A DNA stretch of 64,000 nt, from NCBI RefSeq assembly GCF_003367315.1, contig NZ_CP031415.1:494001-558000 (forward strand), written 5' to 3'. The notes under the pieces are model-generated. The model ran no database searches and was not told where the DNA came from. It saw nothing but the letters and a program-made list of their open reading frames with translations. This stretch comes from Saccharospirillum mangrovi. GTDB taxonomy: Bacteria > Pseudomonadota > Gammaproteobacteria > Pseudomonadales > Natronospirillaceae. Position numbers and translations under genes: made by a program. Below are positions 35,597 to 49,771 of the stretch, piece by piece. Numbering within the stretch: position 1 is the stretch's first letter; every line of letters starts with the position of its first letter.

Positions 35597-38500
35597 ATGG
35601 CATACTCTTACACCGAGAAAAAGCGCATTCGTAAGGATTTCAGTAAATTGCAGCCGGTTATGGATATTCCATACCTGCTGGCGATTCAGCTGGATTCTTA
35701 TCGCAACTTTCTACAAGCCGAATCTGAGGCGGGCGAGCGACAGGACACGGGCCTGCACGCCGCTTTTAAATCCGTCTTTCCAATTGTCAGCTACTCTGGC
35801 AATGCCGCCCTGGAATACGTCAGCTACAAGCTGGGCACCCCAGTTTTCGACGTCAAAGAGTGTCAACTGCGTGGCGTAACTTACGCTGCGCCGCTGCGCG
35901 TTAAGGTGCGCCTGATCATTTACGATAAGGAATCACCGAGCAAGGCGATCAAGGACATCAAGGAGCAGGAAGTCTACATGGGCGAAATGCCCCTGATGAC
36001 GGAAAACGGCACCTTTATCATCAACGGCACCGAGCGTGTCGTGGTGTCCCAGCTGCACCGTTCGCCGGGCGTATTCTTCGATCACGACAAGGGCAAAACC
36101 CATTCGTCCGGTAAGTTGCTGTATAGCGCCCGGGTGATTCCTTACCGTGGTTCCTGGCTCGACTTCGAATTCGATCCGAAGGATCAGGTGTATGTGCGTA
36201 TCGACCGCCGCCGCAAACTGCCGGCGACGATTCTGTTGCGCGCTCTGGGTTACACCAACCAAGACATTCTCGACCGCTTCTTCGAGCGCTCCGAGTTCAA
36301 ACTGGTTAAGGATCAGTTCGAACTGGCCATCGTTGCCGATCATCTGCGCGGTGAAACCGCTCAGTTTGAAATCAAAGACAAAGACGGCAGCGTCATCCTG
36401 GAAGAAGGTCGCCGCATTACCGCGCGTCACATCCGTCAGTTGGAAAAATCCGGCGTAAAAACCGTTCAGGTGCCGGACGAATACCTGCTGGGTAAGGCGC
36501 TGGCAACCGATCTGGTCGATCCGACCAGTGGCGAGATCTTTGCTGCCGGCAACGACGAAGTGACGCTCGACGTCCTGACCAAGGTGCGTGAGCTCAAGTT
36601 GAAGAAACTTGATCTGCTCTACACCAACGATCTGGATTGCGGCCCGTACATTTCCGATACGCTGCGCAACGACCCGACCAGCACACCGCTGGAAGCGCTG
36701 GTCGAAATCTACCGCATGATGCGCCCGGGCGAGCCGCCGACAAAAGAGTCAGCGGAAACCCTGTTCCAGAACCTGTTCTTCTCCAGCGAGCGCTACGATC
36801 TGTCGGGCGTTGGCCGTATGAAGTTCAACCGTCGTCTGAACATCGATGACGATGAAGGCGAAGGTACGCTGAGCAACGAAGACATCGTGCGCGTACTGAA
36901 AACCTTGATCGATATCCGTAACGGCCAGGGCAATGTCGACGACATCGACCACCTGGGTAACCGTCGCGTGCGTTCCGTCGGTGAAATGGCTGAGAACCAA
37001 TTCCGCGTCGGTCTGGTTCGTGTTGAACGCGCCGTTCGTGAGCGTCTGTCCATGGCTGAATCCGAAGGCCTGATGCCGCAGGATCTGGTCAACGCCAAGC
37101 CGGTTGCTGCTGCGATCAAAGAATTCTTCGGTTCCAGCCAGCTGTCTCAGTTTATGGATCAGAACAACCCGCTGTCGGGCGTCACCAACAAGCGTCGTGT
37201 TTCTGCGTTGGGCCCAGGCGGTCTGACCCGTGAACGCGCCGGCTTCGAAGTGCGTGACGTACACCCGACACACTACGGTCGTGTCTGCCCAATTGAGACG
37301 CCGGAAGGTCCGAACATTGGTCTGATCAACTCGCTGTCAACTTATGCCCGCACCAACAGCTACGGCTTCCTGGAGACGCCGTATCGTAAGGTGGAAGACG
37401 GCAAGGTGACTGACGAGATCGTTTACCTGTCAGCTATCGATGAAGCCAAGCACGTTATTGCTCAGGCTAACGTTGCGCTGGACAAAGACGGCAAACTCGA
37501 AGGCGAATTCGTCCAGGTGCGTCACCAGAACGAATTCACCATGGCGCCGCGTGCCAACGTCAACATGATGGACGTATCACCGCGTCAGGTCGTGTCTGTG
37601 GCCGCCGCTTTGGTTCCGTTCCTGGAACACGATGACGCCAACCGCGCCTTGATGGGTTCGAACATGCAACGTCAGGCTGTGCCGACTTTGCGTGCGGACA
37701 AGCCTCTGGTTGGTACCGGTATCGAGCGCAATGTCGCCATCGACTCCGGTGTCTGCGTGGTTGCCAAGCGTGGCGGTTACGTTGAGTACGTCGATGCCTC
37801 GCGCATCGTGGTCAAGGTGAACCCGGATGAAATCGAAGCCAGCGATGCCGGCGTCGACATCTACAACCTGATCAAGTACACCCGTTCCAACCAGAACACC
37901 AGCATCAACCAGCGCTCCATCGTCCATCAGGGCGAAACCATTGCGCGCGGTGATGTACTGGCTGACGGCCCGTCGGTCGATATGGGTGAACTGGCGCTGG
38001 GTCAGAACATGCGCATCGCCTTCATGCCCTGGAATGGTTACAACTTCGAGGATTCGATCCTGATCTCTGAAAAAGTGGTTCAGGAAGATCGTTTCACCTC
38101 GATTCACATCCAGGAACTGACCTGTATCGCGCGTGACACCAAGCTGGGGGCCGAAGAAATTACCGCCGACATCCCGAACGTTGGCGAAGCGGCTCTGAAC
38201 AAGCTTGACGAGTCCGGTATCGTTTATATCGGTGCTGAAGTGGGCCCGGGCGACATCCTGGTCGGTAAAGTCACGCCGAAGAGCGAGACTCAACTGACGC
38301 CGGAAGAGAAACTGCTGCGCGCCATCTTTGGTGAGAAAGCGTCCGACGTTAAAGATACGTCTTTGCGCGTTAAAGGCGGCACCACCGGTACTGTTATCGA
38401 CGTTCAGGTATTTACTCGCGATGGCATCGAACGCGACGAGCGTTCCAAAGACATCGAGCGCATTGCGCTGGAAGAGTACCGCAAGGATCTGAAAGCCGAG

Positions 38501-39679
38501 TACCGCATCGTTGAAGACGCCATCTTCGAACGTCTGCAGGCTGCCTTGGTTGGCAAGCCGGTCGCTGGCGGCGCTGGTCTGAAGAAAGGCGACAAGCTGG
38601 CCGAGGACTTCCTCGCCGAGCTGCCGCGTGAAGACTGGTTCAAGCTGCGCATGCAGGACGAAAGCCTGGCCGACATGCTGGAGAAAGCCGAAGCTCAGCT
38701 GGCTGAGCGCAAGGCCGACCAGGAAGCGCGCTTCGAAGACAAGAAAGGCAAGCTGCAAAGCGGCGACGATCTGCAACCGGGCGTGCTGAAAGTGGTCAAG
38801 TGCTACGTGGCCATCAAGCGCAAGATTCAGCCGGGTGACAAGATGGCGGGTCGTCACGGTAATAAAGGTGTGATCTCGGTGATCAAGCCGGTTGAAGACA
38901 TGCCTTACGACCAAAACGGCGAGCCGGTCGACATCGTGCTGAACCCGCTGGGTGTACCGTCGCGGATGAACGTCGGTCAGATTCTGGAAACGCACCTGGG
39001 TGCGGCGTCCAAGGGTCTGGGCAACCGCATCAACGAAATGCTGCGCGAGCAGAAAGCAACGGCCGAAGTACGTGGCTTCCTCGATGAGGTCTACAACAAG
39101 GCCGGTCGCGGTCTGCGCAAGGAAACCTTGGACGAGTTCAGTGATGACGAAATCATGGACCTGGCCAAAAACCTGCGCGGCGGCGTGCCGTTCGCGACAC
39201 CGGTGTTCGACGGTGCCAAAGAAGAAGAGATCAAGGAATTGCTGCGTCTGGCGAACCTGGACGACAGCGGCCAAATCCAGTTGTGGGATGGCCGCACCGG
39301 CGAAGCCTTTGAGAACAAGACCACGGTCGGCTACATGTACATGCTGAAGCTGAACCACCTGGTCGAAGACAAGATGCACGCCCGTTCCACCGGGTCTTAC
39401 AGCCTGGTTACCCAGCAGCCGCTGGGTGGTAAGGCGCAGTTCGGTGGTCAGCGTTTCGGTGAGATGGAAGTCTGGGCTCTGGAAGCTTATGGCGCCGCCT
39501 ACACCCTGCAGGAAATGCTGACTGTGAAGTCGGACGACGTGAACGGCCGGACGAAGATGTACAAAAACATCGTCGACGGCGACCACCGTATGGAGCCCGG
39601 CATGCCGGAGTCCTTCAACGTACTGGTCAAGGAAATCCGTTCGCTGGGTATCGACATGGAACTGGAAAACGAAGAGTGA
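35597..39679 (+). CDS. rpoB: RNA polymerase beta subunit
   Basis: At 1360 residues it is the usual gammaproteobacterial length. The rifampicin-binding cluster near residue 513 reads [20 protein letters not shown] then [20 protein letters not shown], without known resistance substitutions. HGNKGVIS and the C-terminal clamp segment [20 protein letters not shown] are intact. ATG 35597 ([10 protein letters not shown]) is preferred to a TTG six bases upstream. Confidence 0.98.
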   Translation: MAYSYTEKKRIRKDFSKLQPVMDIPYLLAIQLDSYRNFLQAESEAGERQDTGLHAAFKSVFPIVSYSGNAALEYVSYKLGTPVFDVKECQLRGVTYAAPLRVKVRLIIYDKESPSKAIKDIKEQEVYMGEMPLMTENGTFIINGTERVVVSQLHRSPGVFFDHDKGKTHSSGKLLYSARVIPYRGSWLDFEFDPKDQVYVRIDRRRKLPATILLRALGYTNQDILDRFFERSEFKLVKDQFELAIVADHLRGETAQFEIKDKDGSVILEEGRRITARHIRQLEKSGVKTVQVPDEYLLGKALATDLVDPTSGEIFAAGNDEVTLDVLTKVRELKLKKLDLLYTNDLDCGPYISDTLRNDPTSTPLEALVEIYRMMRPGEPPTKESAETLFQNLFFSSERYDLSGVGRMKFNRRLNIDDDEGEGTLSNEDIVRVLKTLIDIRNGQGNVDDIDHLGNRRVRSVGEMAENQFRVGLVRVERAVRERLSMAESEGLMPQDLVNAKPVAAAIKEFFGSSQLSQFMDQNNPLSGVTNKRRVSALGPGGLTRERAGFEVRDVHPTHYGRVCPIETPEGPNIGLINSLSTYARTNSYGFLETPYRKVEDGKVTDEIVYLSAIDEAKHVIAQANVALDKDGKLEGEFVQVRHQNEFTMAPRANVNMMDVSPRQVVSVAAALVPFLEHDDANRALMGSNMQRQAVPTLRADKPLVGTGIERNVAIDSGVCVVAKRGGYVEYVDASRIVVKVNPDEIEASDAGVDIYNLIKYTRSNQNTSINQRSIVHQGETIARGDVLADGPSVDMGELALGQNMRIAFMPWNGYNFEDSILISEKVVQEDRFTSIHIQELTCIARDTKLGAEEITADIPNVGEAALNKLDESGIVYIGAEVGPGDILVGKVTPKSETQLTPEEKLLRAIFGEKASDVKDTSLRVKGGTTGTVIDVQVFTRDGIERDERSKDIERIALEEYRKDLKAEYRIVEDAIFERLQAALVGKPVAGGAGLKKGDKLAEDFLAELPREDWFKLRMQDESLADMLEKAEAQLAERKADQEARFEDKKGKLQSGDDLQPGVLKVVKCYVAIKRKIQPGDKMAGRHGNKGVISVIKPVEDMPYDQNGEPVDIVLNPLGVPSRMNVGQILETHLGAASKGLGNRINEMLREQKATAEVRGFLDEVYNKAGRGLRKETLDEFSDDEIMDLAKNLRGGVPFATPVFDGAKEEEIKELLRLANLDDSGQIQLWDGRTGEAFENKTTVGYMYMLKLNHLVEDKMHARSTGSYSLVTQQPLGGKAQFGGQRFGEMEVWALEAYGAAYTLQEMLTVKSDDVNGRTKMYKNIVDGDHRMEPGMPESFNVLVKEIRSLGIDMELENEE

Positions 39680-39680
39680 T

Positions 39681-39710
39681 AGCCGTCCCGGCCTTCGGGT
39701 CGGGACGACT
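39681..39710 (+). other. UUCG-tetraloop stem between rpoB and rpoC
   Basis: The arms around CGTCCCG (39684-39690) and CGGGACG (39701-39707) continue inward to CC-TTCG-GG, giving about 11 pairs capped by a C(UUCG)G tetraloop. It begins at the rpoB stop and likely stabilises or punctuates the message. Confidence 0.65.
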
Positions 39711-39765
39711 CTTTGAAGATTGGGTGGCTGCGGTCGCCTGAAGCCACTCCTTTCGGAGCTGAATG

Positions 39766-42700
39766 ATGAAAGATTTGCTGAATCTGTTGAAATCACAGGG
39801 CCAGGCGGAAGAATTTGATTCCATCCGCATTGGCCTGGCCTCGCCGGAGATGATCCGGTCTTGGTCCTTTGGTGAAGTGAAGAAGCCGGAGACCATCAAC
39901 TACCGGACGTTCAAGCCTGAGCGTGACGGTCTGTTCTGCTCACGCATTTTCGGTCCAATGAAGGACTACGAGTGCTTGTGCGGCAAATACAAGCGTCTGA
40001 AGCACCGCGGCGTTATCTGTGAAAAATGCGGCGTGGAAGTCACTCAGGCCAAGGTGCGTCGCGAGCGCATGGGTCACATCGAGCTGGCTGCGCCGGTCGC
40101 GCATATCTGGTTCCTGAAATCACTGCCGTCCCGCATCGGTCTGATGCTGGATATGACGCTGCGTGACATCGAGCGCATCCTCTATTACGAGAGCTTTGTT
40201 GTTATTGATCCGGGCTTGACCAGCCTGGAGAAAGGTCAGTTGCTGACCGACGAAGAGTACTACGAAGCGATCGAAGAATTTGGCGACGATTTCGACGCGC
40301 GCATGGGTGCCGAAGCGGTTCAGCGTTTGCTGGGCAGCATCGACCTGGAAGCTGAAATCACTCAGTTGCGTGAAGAAATTCCGGCGACTAATTCTGAGAC
40401 CAAGATCAAAAAGCTGTCCAAGCGTCTGAAGTTGCTGGAAGCCTTCTACAAGTCTGGCAACAACCCGGTCTGGATGGTGATGACCGTGCTGCCGGTACTG
40501 CCGCCGGATCTGCGTCCGTTGGTACCGCTGGACGGCGGTCGTTTTGCGACCTCCGACCTGAACGATCTGTATCGTCGCGTCATCAACCGTAACAACCGTT
40601 TGAAGCGCCTGCTCGAGCTGGCCGCGCCGGACATCATCGTGCGCAACGAAAAGCGCATGCTGCAAGAGTCTGTCGATGCGCTGCTCGACAACGGTCGTCG
40701 CGGTCGGGCCATCACTGGCTCCAACCGTCGTCCGCTGAAATCGCTGGCTGACTTTATTAAAGGTAAGCAGGGTCGTTTCCGTCAGAACCTGCTCGGTAAG
40801 CGTGTGGACTACTCTGGCCGTTCGGTCATCGTGGTTGGCCCGACCCTCCGTCTGCACCAGTGCGGTCTGCCGAAGAAAATGGCTCTGGAACTGTTCAAGC
40901 CGTTCATCTTCTCCAAGCTGGAACACCGTGGCCTGGCGACCACCATCAAGGCCGCCAAGAAGATGGTCGAGCGCGAAGAAGCCGTCGTTTGGGACATCCT
41001 GGACGAAGTGATTCGTGAACACCCGGTCATGCTGAACCGCGCACCGACTTTGCACCGTCTGGGCATCCAGGCGTTCGAGCCGGTGTTGATTGAAGGCAAA
41101 GCCATTCAGTTGCACCCGCTGGTGTGTGCCGCTTACAACGCCGACTTTGACGGTGACCAGATGGCGGTACACGTACCGCTGACACTGGAAGCCCAGCTCG
41201 AAGCCCGCGCACTGATGATGTCGACCAACAACGTCCTGTCTCCGGCCAGCGGCGAGCCGATCATCGTACCGTCTCAGGACGTGGTTCTCGGTCTGTATTA
41301 CATGACGCGTGAGCGTGTCGGTGCCAAAGGCGAAGGCATGGTTCTGGCGAACATCGAAGAAGTGCATCGCGCTTACGGTGCCGGTCAGGTTGCGCTGCAA
41401 GCCAAGGTGCGTGTCCGCGTTAAGGAAGTGCTGTTGGGCGACAACGGTGAGCGTGAAGAGCGCACTTCTTTGGTCGACACCACCGTCGGTCGCGCCATTC
41501 TGTTTGCCATCGCACCGGACGGTCTGCCGTTCGAACTGTTCAACCAGGCGATGAAAAAGAAAGCGATCAGCGGCTTGCTGGATGCAGCCTACCGTCGCGT
41601 CGGTCTGAAAGAGACCGTCGTCTTTGCCGACCAGATCATGTACATGGGCTTTGCCTATGCGACCAAGTCTGGTTCGTCGATCGGTGTGAACGACTTCGTC
41701 ATTCCGAAAGCCAAGATGGACATCCTGGGCAAAGCCGAAGCCGACGTTCAGGAAATTGAAGAACAGTTCGCCGCTGGTCTGGTGACCCAGGGCGAGAAGT
41801 ACAACAAGGTGGTCGACATCTGGTCACGTGCGAACGATCAGATTGCCCGCGCCATGATGGAAGGCATCTCTAAAGAAATCGTTACCGACAAAGACGGTAA
41901 CGAAGTCGAGCAGGATTCCTTCAACTCGGTCTTTATCATGGCCGACTCCGGTGCCCGGGGTAGCCCGGCGCAGATTCGTCAGCTGGCCGGTATGCGCGGT
42001 CTGATGGCGAAGCCGGACGGCTCGATCATCGAGAACCCGATTAAAGCGAACTTCCGTGAAGGTCTGTCGGTGGGTGAGTACTTCATCTCCACCCACGGTG
42101 CGCGTAAGGGTCTGGCTGACACCGCTTTGAAAACGGCGAACTCCGGTTACCTGACGCGTCGTCTGGTGGATGTGTCTCAGGACGTGGTGATCACCGAAGA
42201 AGATTGCGGCACCGAAGACGGCTTGATCGTGGAGCCGATCATCGAAGGTGGTGACGTGGTTCTGGGTCTGGGCGAGCAAGTACTCGGCCGGACAGTGGCT
42301 ACCGACGTAATCGATCCGGCCACCAAAGAAACCCTGATTCCGGCCGGCACCATGCTGGACGAAGCCTGGGTTGAGAAGTTCAACGAGTGGGGCGTGGACC
42401 AGGTCAAGATCCGTTCTGGCATTACCTGTGAAACCCGCCATGGTCTCTGTGCCCAGTGCTATGGTCGTGACCTGGCTCGTGGTCACCGCGTCAACATCGG
42501 TGAAGCGGTCGGTATTATTGCCGCCCAGTCCATCGGTGAACCCGGTACCCAGCTGACCATGCGTACGTTCCACATCGGTGGTGCAGCGTCCAGCTCAACC
42601 GCGATCGACTCAGTTCAGATCAAGCACGGTGGCACCGTCACCCTGCACAATCTGAAAACCGTGACGCGTGAAGATGGCGATTTGACTGCAGTCAGCCGCT

Positions 42701-43962
42701 CCGGTGTGTTGGCGGTTTCCGACGAACACGGCCGTGAGCGCGAGCGCTACAAGCTGCCGTACGGCGCCATCATCAGCGTCAAAGACGGTGCCACTGTGGA
42801 ATCCGGCCAGATCGTGGCTAAGTGGGATCCGCACACGCACCCGATCGTCGCCGAATCCAACGGTAAGGTGGCGTTCATCGGTATGGATGAGGGCATCACC
42901 ACCAACCGTAAGATCGATGAACTGACCGGTGTCGGCACCATCGAAGTGATTCCTCAAGGCCAGCGCAACTCGGCCGGCAAGGAAATCCGCCCGATGATCA
43001 AGCTGCTCGATAAAGACGGCAACGACATCATGATTGGCAACACCAACCAGCCGGTGCAGTACCTGCTGCCGGACGGCGCTTTCTTGAGCCTGAACGATGG
43101 CGACGAGTTGGCGATTGGTGATGTTATCGCGCGGATTCCGCAGGAATCGTCCGGTAACCGTGACATCACCGGTGGTCTGCCACGCGTAGCTGACTTGTTC
43201 GAAGCGCGTAAGCCGAAAGAGCCAGCCATTCTGGCGGAAATCTCCGGCACCGTTGGTTTCGGTAAAGAAACCAAAGGTAAGAAGCGCCTGATGATCACCC
43301 CGACCGACGGTTCCGACGGTTACGAAGAGCTGATTCCGAAATGGCGTCAGTTGAACGTCTTCGAAGGTGAGCAGGTCGAGAAAGGTGAAGTGATCTCCGA
43401 CGGCCCGATGAACCCGCACGACATTCTGCGTGTGCGTGGTGTTGAGCCTCTGGCGCGCTACATCGTCAACGAAATCCAAGAGGTTTACCGTCTGCAGGGC
43501 GTAACCATCAACGACAAGCACATCGAAGTGATCGTGCGTCAGATGCTGCGCAAAGCGACCATCTTGGACAACGGTGACACCGACTTCATCAAAGGCGATC
43601 AGGTGGAATACAACCAGTTGCTGGAAGCGAACGAAGTGGCCGAGGCGGAAAATAAGGTCCCGGCCCGTTACGAACGCATCCTGCTGGGTATCACCAAGGC
43701 GTCCTTGGCGACTGAATCCTTCATTTCGGCGGCTTCCTTCCAGGAAACCACTCGAGTGCTGACCGAAGGTGCGGTCACCGGCAAGCGCGATTACCTGCGC
43801 GGCCTGAAGGAAAACGTCGTTGTGGGTCGTTTGATACCAGCCGGTACCGGTCTGGCGTACCACGCCGACCGCAAGGCCAAGCGTCTGGAACGTACTGGTG
43901 AGAAGCAGTCGAAGAGTGCCGAAGATATCGAAGCGGCATTGAGTCAGGCGCTTAACAAGTAA
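39766..43962 (+). CDS. rpoC: RNA polymerase beta' subunit
   Basis: The 1398-residue protein has an N-terminal zinc site Cys70/72/85/88 ([20 protein letters not shown]), the catalytic [12 protein letters not shown] motif at about residue 458 that holds Mg2+, and a second zinc cluster ([19 protein letters not shown]). The start is placed at the second of two ATGs (39766), 7 nt from GGAG, matching MKDLL of other RpoC; 39763 is possible. A GGGAGAC repeat element follows the stop. Confidence 0.98.
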   Translation: MKDLLNLLKSQGQAEEFDSIRIGLASPEMIRSWSFGEVKKPETINYRTFKPERDGLFCSRIFGPMKDYECLCGKYKRLKHRGVICEKCGVEVTQAKVRRERMGHIELAAPVAHIWFLKSLPSRIGLMLDMTLRDIERILYYESFVVIDPGLTSLEKGQLLTDEEYYEAIEEFGDDFDARMGAEAVQRLLGSIDLEAEITQLREEIPATNSETKIKKLSKRLKLLEAFYKSGNNPVWMVMTVLPVLPPDLRPLVPLDGGRFATSDLNDLYRRVINRNNRLKRLLELAAPDIIVRNEKRMLQESVDALLDNGRRGRAITGSNRRPLKSLADFIKGKQGRFRQNLLGKRVDYSGRSVIVVGPTLRLHQCGLPKKMALELFKPFIFSKLEHRGLATTIKAAKKMVEREEAVVWDILDEVIREHPVMLNRAPTLHRLGIQAFEPVLIEGKAIQLHPLVCAAYNADFDGDQMAVHVPLTLEAQLEARALMMSTNNVLSPASGEPIIVPSQDVVLGLYYMTRERVGAKGEGMVLANIEEVHRAYGAGQVALQAKVRVRVKEVLLGDNGEREERTSLVDTTVGRAILFAIAPDGLPFELFNQAMKKKAISGLLDAAYRRVGLKETVVFADQIMYMGFAYATKSGSSIGVNDFVIPKAKMDILGKAEADVQEIEEQFAAGLVTQGEKYNKVVDIWSRANDQIARAMMEGISKEIVTDKDGNEVEQDSFNSVFIMADSGARGSPAQIRQLAGMRGLMAKPDGSIIENPIKANFREGLSVGEYFISTHGARKGLADTALKTANSGYLTRRLVDVSQDVVITEEDCGTEDGLIVEPIIEGGDVVLGLGEQVLGRTVATDVIDPATKETLIPAGTMLDEAWVEKFNEWGVDQVKIRSGITCETRHGLCAQCYGRDLARGHRVNIGEAVGIIAAQSIGEPGTQLTMRTFHIGGAASSSTAIDSVQIKHGGTVTLHNLKTVTREDGDLTAVSRSGVLAVSDEHGRERERYKLPYGAIISVKDGATVESGQIVAKWDPHTHPIVAESNGKVAFIGMDEGITTNRKIDELTGVGTIEVIPQGQRNSAGKEIRPMIKLLDKDGNDIMIGNTNQPVQYLLPDGAFLSLNDGDELAIGDVIARIPQESSGNRDITGGLPRVADLFEARKPKEPAILAEISGTVGFGKETKGKKRLMITPTDGSDGYEELIPKWRQLNVFEGEQVEKGEVISDGPMNPHDILRVRGVEPLARYIVNEIQEVYRLQGVTINDKHIEVIVRQMLRKATILDNGDTDFIKGDQVEYNQLLEANEVAEAENKVPARYERILLGITKASLATESFISAASFQETTRVLTEGAVTGKRDYLRGLKENVVVGRLIPAGTGLAYHADRKAKRLERTGEKQSKSAEDIEAALSQALNK

Positions 43963-43982
43963 CGCCTGATACAAAACGGGAG

Positions 43983-44021
43983 ACGGGAGACGCTCACTAA
44001 CCAGCGTCAAGCGTCTCCCGT
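43983..44021. repeat. GGGAGACGC/GCGTCTCCC element, locus E
   Basis: ACGGGAGACGC (43983-43993) and GCGTCTCCCGT (44011-44021) are perfect 11-bp inverted arms around 17 nt. An additional CGGGAGA precedes at 43978. It begins about 15 nt past the rpoC stop and ends 20 bp before the rpsL promoter. Confidence 0.85.
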
Positions 44022-44041
44022 TCAGCGTTTCGCGTCACTGG

Positions 44042-44070
44042 TTGACTAAGAATTGCGCGATACATAGAAT
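44042..44070 (+). promoter_or_regulatory. Promoter of the str operon (rpsL)
   Basis: TTGACT (44042-44047), 17 bp, TAGAAT (44065-44070), discriminator TCGCGCTCCC. The leader to rpsL would be about 75 nt. Confidence 0.75.
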
Positions 44071-44149
44071 TCGCGCTCCCAACAGCACCCGACTGGTTCG
44101 CCAGCCGGGTACTGTCGTGTAATGAGAAGTGAACTTTAGAGAGGCTTAG

Positions 44150-44524
44150 ATGGCTACAATTAACCAGCTCGTCCGCAAACCGCGTAAGCGGAAAGCGGTC
44201 GCCAGCGACGTTCGGGCTCTGGAAGGCTGCCCACAGCGTCGCGGTGTGTGCGCTCGCGTATACACCACCACACCGAAGAAGCCGAATTCAGCGCTGCGCA
44301 AGGTTTGCCGTGTGCGTCTGACCAACGGTTTCGAGGTGTCCTCCTACATCGGTGGCGAAGGCCACAACCTGCAGGAACACTCCGTTGTGCTGATTCGCGG
44401 CGGCCGTGTTAAAGACCTGCCGGGTGTGCGTTATCACACTGTGCGCGGTTCTCTGGACACCTCTGGTGTTGCCAACCGCAAGCAAGGCCGTTCCAAGTAC
44501 GGTACCAAGAAGCCTAAGGGCTAA
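44150..44524 (+). CDS. rpsL: 30S ribosomal protein S12
   Basis: The 124-residue decoding-centre protein carries lysines at both streptomycin-critical positions ([11 protein letters not shown] and [12 protein letters not shown]), so no resistance substitution is present there. It is the first gene of the str operon. Confidence 0.98.
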   Translation: MATINQLVRKPRKRKAVASDVRALEGCPQRRGVCARVYTTTPKKPNSALRKVCRVRLTNGFEVSSYIGGEGHNLQEHSVVLIRGGRVKDLPGVRYHTVRGSLDTSGVANRKQGRSKYGTKKPKG

Positions 44525-45112
<588 letters not shown>

Positions 45113-45150
45113 GCCTGTACTGAAATTCTTCAATCTAAGGAGATTGAATC

Positions 45151-47250
45151 GTGGCTCGTAAAACGCCTTTGGACCGCTACCGTAACATCGGTATCGTGGC
45201 CCACGTGGACGCCGGTAAAACGACGACCACTGAGCGAATCCTTTTCTACACCGGTCTGTCTCACAAGATCGGTGAAGTGCATGATGGCGCTGCCACCATG
45301 GACTGGATGGAGCAGGAGCAGGAGCGTGGTATCACTATTACCTCAGCTGCTACCACCTGTTTCTGGAGCGGCATGTCGAAGCAATTCGAAGAGCACCGCG
45401 TCAACATCATCGACACACCAGGACACGTTGACTTCACCATTGAAGTAGAACGTTCCCTGCGCGTGCTCGACGGTGCTGTGGTCGTACTGTGTGGTTCTTC
45501 TGGTGTGCAGCCGCAGACCGAAACCGTATGGCGTCAGGCCAACCGCTATGAAGTTCCCCGCATGGTATTCGTCAACAAGATGGACCGTGCCGGTGCTGAC
45601 TTCTACCGCGTAGTTGCGCAGATGAAAGAGCGTCTGGGTGCTAACCCGATTCCGATTCAGATTCCGATCGGCGCTGAAGACAACTTCAGCGGTGTGATCG
45701 ACCTGATCAAGATGAAGGCCATCATCTGGAACGAAGAAGACATGGGCATGACCTTCGAGTACGGTGATATCCCTGCCGAGCTCCAGGACAAAGCCGAAGA
45801 GTATCGGGTTCAGATGGTTGAAGCTGCAGCTGAAGCCAACGATGAGCTGATGGAAAAGTATATGGAGTCCGAGACCTTGTCTGAAGAAGACATCAAGGCC
45901 GGTCTGCGTATCCGCACCATGGCAGGCGAAATCGTTCTGACTCACTGTGGTTCTGCGTTCAAGAACAAAGGCGTTCAAGCCGTTCTCGACAGCGTCATCG
46001 AATACATGCCTGCACCGACCCAGGTGAAGCGCATCGAAGGTGTGCTGGACGATGGCGAAACCATCGAAGCCGTTAAGGTAGACGATGACGCTCCGTTCTC
46101 AGCGCTGGCGTTCAAAATTGCGACTGACCCGTTCGTCGGTACGCTGACCTTCATCCGCGTTTATGGCGGTGTATTGAAGAGCGGCGACCAGGTGTTGAAC
46201 TCGGTCAAGAGCAAGCGTGAGCGTGTTGGTCGTATGGTGCAGATGCACGCCAACAGCCGCGAAGAAATCAAAGAAGTACTGGCCGGCGACATCGCCGCTC
46301 TGATCGGCATGAAGGACGTCACTACCGGTGACACTCTGTGCGATCCGAGCCACCCGATCACGCTGGAGCGCATGGACTTCCCGGATCCCGTTATTCACGT
46401 AGCGGTAGAACCGAAGTCTAAAGCGGACCAGGAAAAAATGGGCATCGCTCTGGGCAAACTGGCTCAGGAAGATCCCTCGTTCAGCGTTCGTACTGACGAA
46501 GAAACCGGCCAGACCATCATCGGTGGTCAGGGCGAGTTGCACTTGGACATCATCGTTGACCGCATGAAGCGCGAGTTCAAAGTTGAAGCCAACGTGGGTG
46601 CACCGCAGGTGGCTTACCGTGAGCGTATCCGCAAGGCGTGCGAAGTGGACTCCAAGTTCGCCAAGCAGTCGGGTGGTCGCGGTCAGTACGGTCACGTCAT
46701 GATCCGCTTTGAACCGGCTGAAGACGGCGATGCCGAGAAGCTGGTGTTCGTCAACGAAGTGGTCGGCGGTTCCGTACCGAAGGAATACATTCCGGCGGTC
46801 GAGAAAGGTATCCAGGAACAGATGAAGAACGGTGTTCTCGCCGGCTATCCGCTGCTGGGTATGAAAGCAACGCTGTACGATGGTTCCTACCACGAGGTGG
46901 ATTCCAACGAGATGGCGTTCAAAGTGGCTGCCTCCATGGCGGTCAAGCAACTGAAAGACAAGGCCAGCCCGGCACTGCTGGAACCGATGATGAAAGTCGA
47001 AGTCGTGACCCCGGAAGACTACATGGGTGACGTCATGGGTGACTTGAACCGTCGTCGCGGTACCGTGAGTGGTATGGAAGACAGCCCGTCGGGCAAAGTC
47101 ATCAATGCCGACGTGCCGTTGTCTGAAATGTTCGGTTACGCGACCGACCTGCGTTCCATGTCTCAGGGCCGTGCGTCCTACGTCATGGAGTTCAAAGGTT
47201 ACGCAGAAGCACCGATGAACATTGTCGAAGAAATTGTTAAGAAGTCTTGA
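45151..47250 (+). CDS. fusA: Elongation factor G
   Basis: The 699-residue translocation GTPase has G1 [15 protein letters not shown], switch region [17 protein letters not shown]3 DTPGHVDF and G4 [10 protein letters not shown]; domain IV contains [15 protein letters not shown]. The start is GTG with AAGGAG 8 nt upstream. It lies 38 bp after rpsG and 32 bp before tuf. Confidence 0.98.
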   Translation: MARKTPLDRYRNIGIVAHVDAGKTTTTERILFYTGLSHKIGEVHDGAATMDWMEQEQERGITITSAATTCFWSGMSKQFEEHRVNIIDTPGHVDFTIEVERSLRVLDGAVVVLCGSSGVQPQTETVWRQANRYEVPRMVFVNKMDRAGADFYRVVAQMKERLGANPIPIQIPIGAEDNFSGVIDLIKMKAIIWNEEDMGMTFEYGDIPAELQDKAEEYRVQMVEAAAEANDELMEKYMESETLSEEDIKAGLRIRTMAGEIVLTHCGSAFKNKGVQAVLDSVIEYMPAPTQVKRIEGVLDDGETIEAVKVDDDAPFSALAFKIATDPFVGTLTFIRVYGGVLKSGDQVLNSVKSKRERVGRMVQMHANSREEIKEVLAGDIAALIGMKDVTTGDTLCDPSHPITLERMDFPDPVIHVAVEPKSKADQEKMGIALGKLAQEDPSFSVRTDEETGQTIIGGQGELHLDIIVDRMKREFKVEANVGAPQVAYRERIRKACEVDSKFAKQSGGRGQYGHVMIRFEPAEDGDAEKLVFVNEVVGGSVPKEYIPAVEKGIQEQMKNGVLAGYPLLGMKATLYDGSYHEVDSNEMAFKVAASMAVKQLKDKASPALLEPMMKVEVVTPEDYMGDVMGDLNRRRGTVSGMEDSPSGKVINADVPLSEMFGYATDLRSMSQGRASYVMEFKGYAEAPMNIVEEIVKKS

Positions 47251-47282
47251 TCCGTTAGGACAAAACAAAGAGGAAAGACACC

Positions 47283-48476
<1,194 letters not shown>

Positions 48477-48481
48477 TCTGA

Positions 48482-48499
48482 GGGGCGGCTAGCCGCCCC
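48482..48499. terminator. Palindromic stem 3' of tuf (copy 2)
   Basis: This is the same 18-bp perfect palindrome as 31625-31642. It is the only strong stem immediately after the str operon. Confidence 0.6.
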
Positions 48500-48504
48500 T
48501 GCCG

Positions 48505-48566
48505 GACGCTTGACGGGAAACGCCAAACGCTAATTTGCGTCAAGCGTCTCCCGTTAAGCGTCTCCC
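48505..48566. repeat. GCGTCTCCC element, locus F
   Basis: An exact copy of locus C carried within the tuf duplication: arms GACGCTTGACG (48505-48515) and CGTCAAGCGTC (48538-48548), with GCGTCTCCC at 48544-48552 and 48558-48566. The S10 promoter begins 62 bp downstream. Confidence 0.8.
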
Positions 48567-48627
48567 TCCCCATAAATCTCTGATTTTTAAGCACTTTCCC
48601 GCCCAAAATCTTCCTTTCAACACCGCG

Positions 48628-48656
48628 TTGACACCCCTGCTCGAGATACATACAAT
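48628..48656 (+). promoter_or_regulatory. Promoter of the S10 operon (rpsJ)
   Basis: Perfect TTGACA (48628-48633), 17 bp, TACAAT (48651-48656), discriminator ACGCCTCCCC. The leader to rpsJ is only about 58 nt, much shorter than the E. coli S10 leader bound by L4, so L4 attenuation of that form is unlikely. Confidence 0.8.
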
Positions 48657-48721
48657 ACGCCTCCCCTGATTTCCCGGGGGTAGCCGTAATTGCTGTTTAA
48701 CAATCTTGGAGCTTTGGTCAC

Positions 48722-49033
48722 ATGCAGAACCAAAAGATCAGAATACGCTTGAAAGCGTTCGATCATCGCCTGATTGATGCTTCGACTCAGGAGATCGTCG
48801 ATACGGCCAAGCGTACTGGCGCTCAGGTCCGCGGCCCAATTCCGCTGCCGACTCGTAAAGAGCGTTATACCGTGCTGGTCTCTCCGCACGTGAACAAGGA
48901 TGCGCGCGATCAGTACGAAATTCGTACTCACAAGCGCATGCTGGACATTGTCGAGCCGACTGAAAAAACCGTCGACGCGTTGATGAAGTTGGACTTGGCA
49001 GCAGGTGTGGACGTACAGATTAGCCTCGGCTAA
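48722..49033 (+). CDS. rpsJ: 30S ribosomal protein S10 (NusE)
   Basis: The 103-residue head protein also partners NusB/NusG in antitermination. [20 protein letters not shown] and [20 protein letters not shown] are typical. It opens the S10 cluster; rplC starts 95 bp later. Confidence 0.97.
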   Translation: MQNQKIRIRLKAFDHRLIDASTQEIVDTAKRTGAQVRGPIPLPTRKERYTVLVSPHVNKDARDQYEIRTHKRMLDIVEPTEKTVDALMKLDLAAGVDVQISLG

Positions 49034-49128
49034 TCACTGTGTCTCTAATGTAACGCCCCAGGAATCATTCACTTGAACACTTGGGCGGCCATAGCGGGTA
49101 GAAGCCCCATACATAGAGGAAGTAAGAA

Positions 49129-49761
49129 ATGTCAATTGGTCTGATTGGTCGCAAGACCGGTATGACCCGCGTCTTTACTGACGCTGGTGTCTCCGTGCCG
49201 GTGACCGTCATCGAAGTCGAGCCCAACCGGGTCTCGCAAGTCAAAAGCCTGGAAACCGATGGCTATGTCGCTGTTCAGCTTACCGCTGGCAAGCGTCGCG
49301 CTAATCGTGTCACCAAGGCCGAAGCTGGCCATTTTGCCAAGGCGAACGTTGAAGCGGGCTCTTATACCCGTGAGTTCACTTTGGGTGAAAGCGCCGAATT
49401 CAATCTGGGTGATGAATTGACTGTGTCTGTGTTTGAAGCAGGCCAGATGGTGGATGTGACCGGAACCTCCAAGGGTAAAGGCTTCGCTGGTGCTATTAAG
49501 CGCCACAACTTCCGCACTCAAGACGCCACTCACGGTAACTCACTGTCGCATCGCGCGCCGGGTTCCATCGGCCAGTGCCAAACTCCAGGCCGTGTCTGGA
49601 AAGGCAAGAAAATGGCCGGTCAGATGGGCAACGTCCGCAAGACAGTTCAGTCGCTGGAAATCGTTCGTGTCGACGCTGAGCGCAATCTGCTGCTCGTTCG
49701 CGGTGCTGTGCCGGGTGCTACTGGCGCGCACGTTGTTGTTCAACCCGCTGTTAAAGGCTGA
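49129..49761 (+). CDS. rplC: 50S ribosomal protein L3
   Basis: The 210-residue early-assembly protein has a long loop reaching the peptidyl-transferase centre ([20 protein letters not shown]). [18 protein letters not shown] opens it. A glutamine methylated by PrmB in relatives is present in this loop. Confidence 0.97.
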   Translation: MSIGLIGRKTGMTRVFTDAGVSVPVTVIEVEPNRVSQVKSLETDGYVAVQLTAGKRRANRVTKAEAGHFAKANVEAGSYTREFTLGESAEFNLGDELTVSVFEAGQMVDVTGTSKGKGFAGAIKRHNFRTQDATHGNSLSHRAPGSIGQCQTPGRVWKGKKMAGQMGNVRKTVQSLEIVRVDAERNLLLVRGAVPGATGAHVVVQPAVKG

Positions 49762-49771
49762 GAGGTAAGCA

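Noticed and set aside
37577-39796. 739-codon open frame antisense to rpoB
   Set aside because: It is a shadow of strong codon bias in rpoB; composition is rich in His, Gln, Val and Phe with no domain pattern, and rpoB itself is certain.
40120-44010. Long antisense frames in rpoC (426 and 466 codons)
   Set aside because: Same codon-bias effect; no motif and no ribosome binding site.
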